Shown: positions 11,057 to 23,925 of the stretch, one piece after another
Layout: every line of letters starts with the position of its first letter
Numbering within the stretch: the stretch's first letter is position 1
Assembly (NCBI GenBank): GCA_030549175.1
Contig: JAUKUA010000007.1
Span: 1,798,001 to 1,862,000, forward strand
DNA length: 64,000 nucleotides
Source: Lasiosphaeris hirsuta
Lineage: Eukaryota > Ascomycota > Sordariomycetes > Sordariales > Lasiosphaeriaceae
Reading direction: 5' to 3'
Made by a program: the position numbers and the translations under genes
The notes under the pieces: generated by a model
Database searches by the model: none
Seen by the model: only the letters and a program-made list of their open reading frames with translations
What the model was told of the DNA's origin: nothing

Positions 11057-13154
11057 TCAAAGGGGATCGTGAGGAAGAAAATTTCCAACGATTAAACTCG
11101 GGCTGCGAGGGTAAGTAAACAGACAACCAAACAGGGCGGGTGGGGCATACATTTTGTGGTCGTCTCTCCTGATCCGAAACGAGAAGCAGCAGTTGAGAAT
11201 AGGATCTTTGGACTTGTCATCGGGATTTTTTATGGAGCAAGCCGTGATGAGGCTGTCGTGTGCCGCGTCGAACGCGATCGTCCCAAATTCCTCCCAATAC
11301 CTCACATTCGACTCTTCTGTTAGTATCTGGTGCAGAGCAATTTTGCCCTGGGGCGGAATTCATGTTAGAAACGGGGTTCCCGCGCTCGCTTTCGAGGTGG
11401 GAAACATACCCCTTGGAGACTCTCGACCGGCACGTTGATGAGCTCGGCCATCTCCTTGTTACCCCTGAAAATCTCCCCTGTTCTTCTCCAACAGCAGGCC
11501 GGAATCGCCATACTTGCAAAAAGCCGGTCGCACTCCATTAGGGATCTCTCGAACCAGAACTCGACTAAAATCAGGTCCCAAGTAGTCAGGGGCTGCATCT
11601 TTTCGCGGAATTTCGGCCTAAAGCGGTCAATCTGCCTAAGGATCTTTTGCTTGGAAGTCGCGCCGACGTGCGTATCAAGGTACGATGAAAGACGTGCATA
11701 GCCGTTGATATAATCAAAAGGCTTCAAAAGCCCTGCGTCGTACTTTGCTTGCAAGATGCCCCGCATACGCTGCTCGGGCGTGTCGTTGCCATGGGGGTCA
11801 GCGGCCTCAAGGTAATACTCGCGTGCGCCGTCTGTCGGGAGGGCACTCCCGGGCCTCGCGATGGTTTTGGCCTGGTCTGCATTAGGAGGAGGCATGGCGC
11901 CCCCTTGGACGGCACTGGGGGGGAGCAGGCCGCCGTTGTTTTGGAACCTCGAGATGGCGTCGGACTGGCTGCCCCCGAGCAGTTGGCTCTGGTCGTCAGA
12001 TAAGAGCGCACCATCTTCCATCAGGCTCGTCTGCAGAAATTCATTCAAAAGATTGAACTCATTTGTCACCTCTGGCGGTATCTGGTAGTTGTTGTGGAAG
12101 TTGTGCATGTCGTGATAATGGTTTTGGCTGGACAGCCAGGTATCAGAGAAGCCGGCGACTACGGATGCCAACTTCAGCTCGGGTGCAAAGGACGCAGTTG
12201 GAAGATCAAAAGACCTACATTGGCCCAGGGTGCTGTTCAGGGCGTTGGGCTGTATGCTAGACACTGCCGTGGGTTGCACGAGCTGTAGAGAATTGCCCCG
12301 ACCAAGCGCTGCCGCATCGAAGGCAGCCTTTGTGACATGGCTGGCCCTGGTGCTCATGCTCGAGTCGAACGCGGGCGGCCCCATGGAGCCTGCATTTTGT
12401 TCCATGGTGCTGTGCCCCAAGTCCGATTGGGTGTCCGACTCGGCGGCCGTCGAGGGCGCGAGGACACTTTTGGACTTCCTCGACTCGTGGTCGCGAGGCT
12501 CATCATGGCACAGATGGCCAATGTTTCTCTTGATACATCTCGTACACGGCCTCTCCTATTTTGTCCAGGGGGGCCTCCGGTCAATGACTGCTCGAGCTCC
12601 GGAGCCAATAGTTCAAGCCATGGCCGGCAAACGAGAGGGAGGTAGGTACATACGAGATCGCACGTCATGTGCTGGAGGCAACCAAAACAACAAGGTTAGC
12701 CACTCTAACGACTCGATGGGTGCATACCGTAGCTGTATATATCACTGCAGGGCCCTCGGCCGTGGTAGGCGGCGACACCACCGACGGGCAGGGGGCCAAT
12801 TGCTGGACAGGGGGGCGTCCGGCGCATTGGGAAGATGACTTACAGATCGACGGCAGTATAAGCAAGCTGTAGGTACGTGCAGTCGGCATTAGCCCTGGGA
12901 AGTCTTCTTTTGGAGCACGGGGGAGGGACATGGTGGGTGTAGACACTGTAGAGCGCGGATGGTGGACTGTAGACAGGGCCAGAATGCAGAGCGGGAGCCA
13001 CATTACCATGATTGACCTTGCGCCTCTTCTTGGGGGTCTTGTGGTCGTCATCGGCGGCAGGCGCATGGTGATCCTTGGGCTTGGTGTCGCTTTCGGACTT
13101 GGGGTCCTTGGCCTCGTTCCCGCTCGTCCTCTCCATAGCTTCTGTTCCCGTCAT
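11057..13154 (-). CDS. AcuK/AcuM (ERT1)-family activator of gluconeogenesis
   Basis: This is a Zn2Cys6 transcription factor. The family switches on PEP carboxykinase and fructose-bisphosphatase genes during growth on acetate or other gluconeogenic carbon. Exons are 13154-13007, 12866-12844, 12671-12654, 12555-11410, 11347-11151 and 11096-11057, giving about 523 residues. Joining the two micro-exons (23 and 18 bases) restores the zinc cluster at residues 51-79: Cys 51, 54, 61, 67, 70, 79 (spacing 2-6-5-2-8), reading ACLYCRRSHMTCDLERPCTR then CIKRNIGHLCHDEP. Family blocks follow: PPEVTNEFNLLNEFLQTSL, AKYDAGLLKPFDYINGYARL, and a C-terminal PAS-like region (RRTGEIFRGNKEMAELINVP, RYWEEFGTIAFDAAHDSL, SFRIRRDDHK, VGNFLPHDP). 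A basic PKKRRKV-like nuclear signal precedes the cluster. I cannot decide between AcuK and AcuM; the protein is on the short side for either. Confidence 0.9.
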
Positions 13155-14865
13155 TGTCTAGTGGACTGGGCTCCCATTGGACATTGTGGTTACGCAACGG
13201 GCGTCGAGTTCGTTGCTCATTTGAGCAGGGCCGGCGGCTTCTCGCAGCAACTCGAGACGATTCGATGGCGGTTCCGAAGCACCTGCTCCTCGCTTGGACA
13301 CGCTGCGGTCGCGAGGGCGTTCGAGTCACCGGCGTGGCGGTCGCGTTCGACTGGCGGTCTGTACGGTGCGTGGATACGGAGTTGTGGCGGCAGTCGACAC
13401 TGCAAAAAGCCCACCCCTCGAGCGTAATTGATCGCATCCAGAGTGTTTTGGTCCTGGCACGGCAGAACGGGCAGAGGGGTCCACCCTCATGGGGAAAAAG
13501 AAATCGCTCTCCACTTCTTTTGGCACAAGCAATCGGGAAGCCTTGCGAAGCGACCAGGGGGCCTTGAATTGGCGGGGCGCGAGGGGCTGAACAGGTCGAC
13601 CGAGGGGTAGCCAAGCAGCAGTGTCGCAGCCTCTGCAGCGTCTTGGGGGCTGCCGGGAAGCTTGGGTGGGGCTCTTTGCAGCATTTCTCTCTCAAGTTAT
13701 TTTTACGGCATTCTGGGCTTTCGGTGGCTTCCACCTCGTCCATGGCGCACGCACGCCTCGCCGTGACGGACGTGGCACAAACTTCTTTCCATCTCATATT
13801 CTCCGGCTCGTACCTCGCCCGTCCTACCATGGCCAATTGTCATCAGAGTAGGTGGGAATAGCAACAAGACTTGTGCAAATTGAGCAAATTTGGGCTGGGA
13901 CGCGACGTCGGGCCCTATCCGACCGACATGGAGGCGAGCGGACCCTCATACCCAACAGCGCTCCAACCCTCCCCAAGCCTACCCCAACTTGAACTTGGCT
14001 GCAGCACACGAGAAGTCTCATCGTGTGCGTTCCTGCCGCTTTGGGTGGATTAGCTTCCCGCGAGCCTCCCCACGATCTGGTTGATATCAGGGACGAGCCT
14101 TGGTGGACACACACGGACCAGGGTCGCGGCAGGAGGAGGCCATCCGGCTCGTCATTTCGATTGCCCAGGGGAAGGGTGGTGCAACAGGGTTAGGGTTGCG
14201 GCATGCTTTCACCGCGGAGCATGCGATCTGAACCTTGAACCATTTAGGCATTTTCCTCTCGACATGAATCTCAGCCTTCTTGCTTTGCACACCATCGCGG
14301 CAAAGTAAAAGTACATGAAGCAAGAGCTCGTATAAACGCCAGATCGGTAACGCAAGCCGCTATTGATTATGGTGGTCGGTGGCTGATTTATCCCACCTTT
14401 TCCCACGTCCGCATCCCGCGTCCCGCATCCGCCATGTCGGTTCGTCTCGTCGGTTCGGTTCGTGGGCTCGTGGGCTCGCGGTTCGATCGATCTGCATCTA
14501 GGGCTGATGGCGCCCGCCAACCACACCTCCTTTCCTCCTCCCAAGATCCTTCGACAAAGGAGACATGTTTACAGTAGCTCAACCTACCAATTAGCTCGGA
14601 CACGTTAAGTGTCGTGAGGGTCAGTGGTCTTGGCCTGGTATTTGCCGTCCCTGCCCAAGTGCGGGGTCATACAGCTCCTCTTCAATGATTATGCGCGTAA
14701 ACACCACCCGTTCATGGCGAGCTTTACGGGAGCCTAGTTTTGGTAAGGATCTCTGGTCTGTAGGGTGCCCTTTTTGCTTAGGCGAGAACAATCGCCATCA
14801 TCTTTTCGTGCTAGGGAGCACCTAATCTTTTTGCCCCTATCCTCAACAGCCACATCACGGCGACG
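13155..14865. other. Long upstream region of the acuK-like regulator
   Basis: About 1.7 kb of mixed to GC-rich DNA lies upstream of the regulator. A 262-codon minus-strand frame (13836-13048) overlaps the first exon in a different frame and has no family resemblance. I take it as leader or promoter sequence. No RNA gene or repeat was recognised. Confidence 0.4.
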
Positions 14866-17367
14866 ATGTCTTCCTGGCATAAAGGCTCATGTTCTCGCGC
14901 AGATGTCAACCTTGTGGATAGCAGCCCGTTCTGTATGAGCTGCGGCGCCCTCGCTTCACCAGACGACCTCGAAGCAAGTCAAGCGCCGCCAGGCCCCCCG
15001 GTGCCGGCTGGAGATCGGCTTCACCTGGCACTGTCATGGCCTTTGTCAGTCAATTATGTGGAAGCTTGCATTGGCGCGGACGGACAAGATCTTTCCGTCT
15101 TGGTCGCGGAGGTCATCAGTCGCATCAACGTCTCCCAGAACGATGGCGTGGAGATGCACCTCGCGGATAGTCCTGGGCCATCCGAAGATGGCAATTTGTC
15201 TCCGCAATACCTGAAGCTGGCCGGAACGTCTTGGGATCCAGCCTGAGCGGATCGAGGCATCCCCGGTAGCACGTACCCACTGGCAAAGCTGACCGGCATG
15301 GACACCATCCGCATCCTGCGCCTGAGCAAAGGCAAAGACCCGGGGCCTCTTCATGGGATTCTTGAGGGACATCACCTCGAGTACTTTCCAGAATATGAAG
15401 CGCTGTCATACACGTGGGCCAACGCAAGTGGAAATGTAGACAGAACCAAAAAGTTTTACCAGGCAGGGAATGGGACATTTTACCCATAACCTCCAACTGC
15501 GAGGCTGCACTTTGATGTCTTCGACTTCCGACAAAAGAGCGCCGCCTCCGGGTTGATGCGTTGTGTATAAACCACCACCGCGTCCGGGAACGCTCCCATT
15601 AGGTTCAACTGATGCCCATTACCTACGCGACCGCCCAGCGTGTACTTGTCTATCTTGGTAGCGATAAACCCATCAAGGACGTCAAGTCGCGTCACTTACG
15701 ACCAGGCCGGCAGTGGTATGACGGCTGGGACGAGGCATGGGATGATGACATGGACGAGAGTCTGAAACGGCCGTACTACTTTAGAAGTTGGATCATCCAC
15801 GAGATTGCTTGCAACAGCTAAGACAGCCTTGGTCACAGATGGCACATCGTGGTATGTCGGCCAATATACGACAAGTTGTCTCACACCAAAATCTTTCTTG
15901 GATCCAGCATTTCGACAGCCCAAAGTACAAAACGCAAGAACATCTGACGCAGCTGATAATTGAGTCGTCGTCTTCGTAGGCTTCGGATCCCCGGGACAAA
16001 GTATTTGCCCTTCTTGGAGTTATATCAGGCGCCGGGGCAGTCGGGTTACTTGCAGACTACTCGCTCTTCGTGGACCATGTGTATGGGATTATAGGAATAA
16101 TTTCCCTCGGTTCATTGCAGTCACCTCTCGCACAATCATAGCTAACCATCAACTGTTCAGGTTTACCGGGATGGCCGCTTTCGCACTCTTGAAGTGCAGC
16201 ACAACTGATGTACTCAAGTATGCTAACGGCTACGAAAAGGAGCGGAACCTACCATCCTAAGTCCCAAACTGGTACTTATTATCTCAAGACTAGAGCCTCA
16301 TGTCTCGCATCAAGTATTTCCATTCCAGAGAAACACAGCAGAATCTTGTCATTGCTTCCAAAATATCCGCCGAGAGGACGGAACATGTGTCCAGGCCGTG
16401 GTTTGCAAGCGAGGTAGGATCGGGGTCAGAGGCCAAAGTGCATAGCCAGACGGGCGCTCTCTGTCTCCACGGTATCAAGGTTCTAGGTCTGCAAGAGTCG
16501 TCGTGCCAAAAGACTATCTCTAGAGACGGTTTCACCGTGTTTCGGTCGGGCAATATTTTCATCACAGGACCGCCAAACGTACAAACCGGAGACTTGGTGT
16601 TTTTCCTTCAGGGGTTGGACCAGCCTGCAATTCTCCGCCCGCAGCTCCGCGGCCTGGAAGACATTTTTACTTGTCGGATCATGCCATGTCCGAATCCAGA
16701 CGGGAGTGTCTGTATTTCACGGTCTCAACCATGGCGCAATTGACTGGTACCGGAGGATCAGCCTGCACGAATGTTCTTGCGTACAAGAACCAAATCAATG
16801 GGTTTTGGAGCATGCAGGCCGCAGGGACTGTTGCTAGAAACCCCCTTCAAGAGGCTGTGCAGCGACTCTACGAGACTGATGTTGGCTCGTACTCGGAGGA
16901 GCAGCTAGTCTTCTACGAAAGTCTTGGTCGTGAAACAGAGAAGCTTTGGGCCGACTCAATACGGAAATATCTTCCGACAACGCTGTCTTCAGAGAGTGCC
17001 ATCATCTTCACGGGGCAGTTGATGGAGAGCTCAAAGACCGCATCGCGGCTCACCATGCGCAGGTTAAGAAACGTTTGGAGAATCTACATTTGAAGCGTAT
17101 CGTCCAGCCCGGCACTTAGGAGACAGATGAAGGATGAGGGGCAGACGGCTCTAGCCGCGAAATATTTGCGCCAGAGCATCCCGGGCCCGGCCATGGACAT
17201 GGAGGCGTTGAGTATTCACATTGGAAGAGGGTGCACGTTGGGAGAGTGTATTCCAAGACGCCATGCGGGAGATCTTGACGCAGAGGTCACTGAATACACT
17301 CGTCGAGCAACGGCGCCGCTACAAGGACTTGACCAAGGACGGCTGGAAGCCCGTCATCATCGTCTAG
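14866..17367 (+). pseudogene. HET-domain protein pseudogene
   Basis: HET-domain proteins take part in heterokaryon incompatibility, a non-self recognition cell death response. This copy is broken but traceable over 2.5 kb. The HET core reads YEALSYTWA near 15394, then PITSNCEAAL, stop, CLRLPTKERRLRVDALCINH, then a second stop and VQLMPITYATAQRVLVYLG. The two stops are TGA at 15513-15515 and TAG at 15600-15602, sitting where CGA and CAG would keep the family pattern. RPYYFRSWIIHEIA follows at about 15770, then a frameshift. DPRDKVFALLGVISGAGAVG appears near 15987, GDLVFFLQGLDQPAILRPQ near 16590, and a C-terminal helical region ends at the TAG at 17365 (VFQDAMREILTQRSLNTLVE). Two stops plus several frame changes make it non-functional. 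The C-to-T type of the stops is consistent with RIP. Confidence 0.85.
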
Positions 17368-17717
17368 ACTTGTCTCGATGCTGGAGGTAGCTGGGAGGGC
17401 TTGTTTCTGCAGGCAGTATCCCGTTGCGGCCCGGCTAATACGGGAAGACATCATGGTGCCCATGCCCAGGTAAGGTCCCTGCCGTCCCCTCACGGGAAGG
17501 CATTCAAGAGAGAAAAACATTCCCAGTCAGATATTTAGCCATATTGTTGTTTTCTCGGGCCCGGCGAGAAATAAACTCTTGGGACCCAAGGTAGTGAACG
17601 CCGGCTCAGACGCGACGTAGACGTGAGCTATATAGCAAATATGAGCCCCAACTCTTAGCATCCACCGTAGCAGCGCTCAATCCTTGCTCCAGCCTCTAGG
17701 CGCTACAAAGATCAAAG
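17368..17717. other. Promoter region of the GH30 gene
   Basis: No gene is visible. A TATATAG-like box lies about 90 bases before the start codon of the next gene, at about 17628-17634. Confidence 0.35.
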
Positions 17718-19593
<1,876 letters not shown>

Positions 19594-20523
19594 TGGGAGC
19601 TGCGAAATACCATTTAAGCATGTCTGGACTCTGGGGACGCAGCCTTGCGAGGATGACCAGCCTCTCCCCAGCCAGGGGCCAAAGGGCACAATGGCGATAC
19701 AATGCACATTGCGCTTCAGCTCTGCAGCCACAAAGAACTGTCACGTTCCATGTGATAGGTGGAAACAGAAAAGCATATTGATAGATAATATTCCTCTAGA
19801 GTAAAAGAGACAACGAATGCGCATGATTTCGTTTTTAACAAGCGACGTGGAGTGAGGACGATATCCACGGCTAAAGTGCATGAGCCGGCAGTGGAGGTGC
19901 AGGATGACTGCAGAGGATGGAAAAGAATTGTTCGTTTCGGTGTGGTTAGAGGGCCAAGGCTGTGTGGTCGAGCCGAATGATGGTTGGTCATGAGCGTTAC
20001 GAGGGGGGGCGGGCACGGGCAACCGAGGGGCATACGGGGCCATGACCCAGCCACTAGAAGGGCAGGGGTCCAGGGGGCCCCTCAACTTCATTTTCAGCCC
20101 AACCCCTCCTCCACTCAGGTCCTTTGATAATTCCATCCCCCCTCTCAATCGAGGCAGGAGCTCTTGAGGCTGATGCACGATGCCGGATCCCTAGGTACAC
20201 CAAGTGGCTGCCTTACACAGAGGTGGGGGGGAATGGGACATGGGCCCCAAAGGTCACGTTAGCTTACACAGCAGACAGGGGAGGTGGCTGTTTATAAGTC
20301 AGCAGATGGAGCTCCTTCCTCGCGAGGGCGATTGAAGAATCTCCTCCTAAGCGAAGGTCGGTGATGGATTGAGTACTACTCACAGCCCTTGATCTGCCAA
20401 TTCCCCTGTATATCCACCTCATTGATATTCTCCCTCTATTGCTTCTATCCTAGAATCCTAAAATCTTCGGACCCCGAGAGCTTCATCCCCTATCTATCTC
20501 ATTTTAGCACTTAGCTCGTAACT
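19594..20523. other. Intergenic region
   Basis: The stretch holds the 3' flank of the GH30 gene and the promoter and leader of the calpain-like gene. A pyrimidine-rich stretch leads to the ATG at 20524. No other gene was supported. Confidence 0.45.
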
Positions 20524-23340
20524 ATGGCGGCTCCTCCCCCCCCAGTGCCCGTCCTGCCAAAGAAGAAGGACCTGACTAAGACGCCCCAAGAGTTGGTCCA
20601 CGACTTCTGGGACACCTTCTTCGCCAAGAAGCCCGGCAAGGTCACGTCCGTCTTCCCTCGCAGCCTTTATGCCACCCTCCTCCCGCCTTCGCAGCCCCGC
20701 GGCGCTAGCTCTGCGCGTAACGCCGCCGAGAGCTACGAGACGGCGGCCAAGGAGTGCCGGGAGAAGGTGCGCAAGATCATTCGGGAGTGCAACCGTACCA
20801 ACGAAAAGTTTACCGATCCCGACTTTGATATCGAGTCGGACTGGAATAGCAACTGTCTGAACGGCCTTATTAGAGAAGACGACCCCTATGAGTGGTACGA
20901 TAGCGATGACGATTCAGGCGGCGTCGAGTCCACCCCGGCCTCACAAACCAAGGGCTCCCCCGACGGGACCGGTACCGGCAATGGCGTTGCTGAGGTCGAT
21001 ACCAAGCCCAAAACCAAGCTCAACTTGGACAAGAAAACGAAGCGCGAGAAGGGAGTGAAGGGCCCCTCGCGCCGCCGAGGCGTCATGGGTAACGAGTACT
21101 ACTACCCCGGCTCGATCCACCGTATCGACTGGATTTTTGAGTCCCCCAAGTTTACCGTTGACGGCTACTCTTCGTCCGACATCAAGCAAGGCGGAAACGG
21201 CGACTGCTGGTGGCTGGCGGCAGTCGCTACGATCGCCCACCGCAAAGAGCTCATGAACAAGGTGTGCGTTATCCGCGACGAGGAGGTGGGCGTTTACGGC
21301 TTTGTCTTTTACCGCGACGGTGAGTGGATTAGTACCGTCGTTGACGATAACTTGTACCTCGCGTCGGCCGACTTTGACTACTACCGTGACACATACGACT
21401 CGACGGGCAAGCGTGCCCGCGAGTATCGCAAGCGCAACCAGACGGGCTCCGAGGCGCTGTACTTTGCAAAGTGCGACGAACCGAACGAGACATGGCTGCC
21501 ACTGCTCGAGAAGGCCTACGCAAAAGTTCATGGTGACTACGAAGCTATTTCCGGGGGTTACCCTGGTGAGGCTGTTGAAGACATGACAGGCGGCGTGTCA
21601 ACGACGGTGGCGTCGAACCGCGTGCTGCGCAAGGACAAGTTCTGGAAAGAGCTTGTCAATGCAGATGGCGAATTCGTATTTGCCCTCTCGGCCCTCGGAA
21701 CTGGTTGGGACTGGAAGAAAGGAGGTCTCGCGTTGGGACATGCCTATTCGATCCTGAAGGCCACTGAGGAGGTTGACGAGGACGGGAAAAAGGTCCGACT
21801 CGTTCAGATTCGCAACCCCTGGGGCGAGCGCGCTAGTAACGGGATCGGCGAGTGGAACGGACCGTGGTCTGATGGTTCGAAGGAGTGGACGCCTTACTGG
21901 TAAGTTTGTCGTGACTTGTGGAAGGATAGCTGTTTTAGAGACTGACTTTTGGTGCTGTAGGCTGAAGAAGCTCAACCATACGTTTGGCGATGACGGCGTG
22001 TTCTGGATGTCATACCAGGACGTGCTCGAGACGTTCAAATTCGTTCACCGCACCAGGCTTTTTAATGAGAAGTGGACTGTTGTTCAGCAGTGGGCTAGCG
22101 TCAACGTGGGTTGGGTATCTGGTTACTTGAACAAGAAGTTTGTCATTGAGGTCAAGAAGGCCGGGATAGTCATCATTGTCTTGACACAGGTGAGCCGCCT
22201 TCAAGTGCTCCCCCAAGTCATCCAAACCACTAACATCCCCACCAGCTCGATGAGCGTTACTTCATTGGATTCGAGGGCCAGTACGAGTTTGCTTTGCATT
22301 TCCTGCTCCAGGAGGCCGGCAGTGATGAGCATATCTGCCGCGTCAGGCCCGTACACGACTGGGAGAACCGCTCGGTGAGCTGCGAATTGGAACTCGAGCC
22401 TGGCAAGTATGAGGTGCTGCCCAAGATCACGGCCTCGCGCTGGTCATATGGGAAGCTTGTGGAGGATGTTGTGAAGGAGTGGTACGTGTTTGATGTGCTG
22501 CGTGTGCTATTCGGGAGGGCTAACTTTGACTTCAACAGGGCGGACAAGAACCCCTCCAAGCTTCGTCAAGTCGGCATGCAGTACGACCTCGCCCACGCAA
22601 AGGGAGGCATCACCGACGAGGATGACATTCTACAGAAGAAGAAGGAAGAAGAAAAGAAAAAGGAGGAGGCCAAGAAGGCAAAGGCCAAGGCCAAGAAGGA
22701 GAAGGAGAAGGCCAAGAAGAGAAGAGAGAAGGAGCGGGCCAAGAAGGCGGCCAAAGTGACGACAACCACCACCACAGTAACCACGGTGGAGACTCCTGAT
22801 GGCGCTGTAGTGGAGGTCAAGACGGACGAGAAGAAGGCGGATGACAAGAAGGACGAAGAGAAGAAGGATGACGCTAAGGACGAGGATGAGAAGTTTGAGG
22901 ATGCCGTCGAGGAGAAGTCTAAGACCGAAGAAGTCAAGGTAGAGGAAAAGAAGGATGAAAAGGAGAAAGAAGAGAAGAAAGAAGAGAAGAAAGAGGAGAA
23001 GAAGGAAGGGAAGGAGGAAGTCAAGAAAGACGAGGTTCCCAAGAAGGATGCTAAGCCCTCAACAGGCTCAGCTCCCGAGGCTGCCCCGGCGGAGGTGGTC
23101 GCGGAAGAGGAAGAAGAGGATGACGATGATGACGATGATGAGGAAGAAGAGAAGAAGGAAGAGATCCCGCCACCAGTCGAGGAAGATGATGGCCGCATCC
23201 CATGGAACGCGGTCTGCGTGATGGGCTTGCGTGTGTATTCCAAGGACCCCGAGGTAACGGTTACGCTGGCTGAGCCAAAGAGCGAGGAAGAGGCCGCGAG
23301 CTTGGTAGTGGATGGCGAGGCTGTTGGGGCTACGATGTGA
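20524..23340 (+). CDS. Calpain-like cysteine protease with Lys/Glu-rich tail
   Basis: Probably an intracellular papain-fold (C2 family) protease. Exons are 20524-21899, 21961-22189, 22246-22481 and 22539-23340, giving about 880 residues. The catalytic triad is intact: Cys228 in GNGDCWWLAA, His406 in LGHAYSI and Asn431 in IRNPWGE. A C2-like domain III follows (SVNVGWVSGYLNKKFVIEVK to LEPGKYEVLPKITASR). After KNPSKLRQVGMQYDLAHAKG the chain becomes a very long Lys/Glu/Asp-rich stretch (22635-23190), probably helical or disordered, before a short ordered-looking end (WNAVCVMGLRVYSKDPEVTV). The third intron (22482-22538, 57 bases) contains no stop in frame, so its removal rests on GTACGT..CAACAG signals and on restoring EWADKNPSKLR. 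The N-terminal part has a proline-rich start and an acidic linker. It is not the PalB type, as no MIT domain is seen. Confidence 0.88.
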
Positions 23341-23925
23341 GATTGATGTTGCTATGAGCGAAGATAATGTCGAAATTTAGGATATGGAATATGGATTTGG
23401 ATAGCAATTCGGTTCTGGAAAGGAACTCGCCCCGAAGTTGCTTGTTATCGTAGACCGTGATAGTAGCGAGGGTCTTGCGATAAGATAAAGTATGATTGTC
23501 TGAGGGCACCTTGGCAGCCGTCATCAGAATCTGGAGCGCTGCAGCTCCCCCACAAAAGACAAACCCTCGGCCTGAATTCCGCCTGTTCTCTCCTGCAACA
23601 TCGCATCGCGATCTGCAGCTCTACAGCCCTGCAGCCTCGTCGCATCACACCCAACCGCGTCGCGATACGTCGCCAAGGATCGCTGTACGGATACCGCTGG
23701 TTCTTTGCTGGAATCATCCCATTCCTGCGAGAGGACTGGTGATACCGTCAGCCATGAGAGGCGAGCACATTCGCCGACCTCGCTGACAATATTTTACAAC
23801 TGATTTACTGACCGTGGCTACTGGCCTGCATTCCTCCGGCTCACTTGCGTCGCTGCGGTTTGTTTTTCTGCATCTTGCCTTGTCTTCACCTGGCGCTTCA
23901 CCCCTCCTTCCTCGCAGCCGCTAAA
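23341..23925. other. Intergenic region
   Basis: The stretch holds the 3' flank of the calpain-like gene and the leader of the zinc-finger gene. Open frames here are short and resemble nothing. Confidence 0.4.

Noticed and set aside
13048..13836. 262-codon minus-strand frame upstream of the acuK-like gene
   Set aside because: It overlaps the first coding exon in a different frame, has a random-looking Arg/Ser/Cys-rich composition, and lies where a leader is expected.
22566..23243. 225-codon minus-strand Ser-rich frame
   Set aside because: It is the antisense of the AAG/GAG-rich calpain tail, read as TTC/CTC runs.
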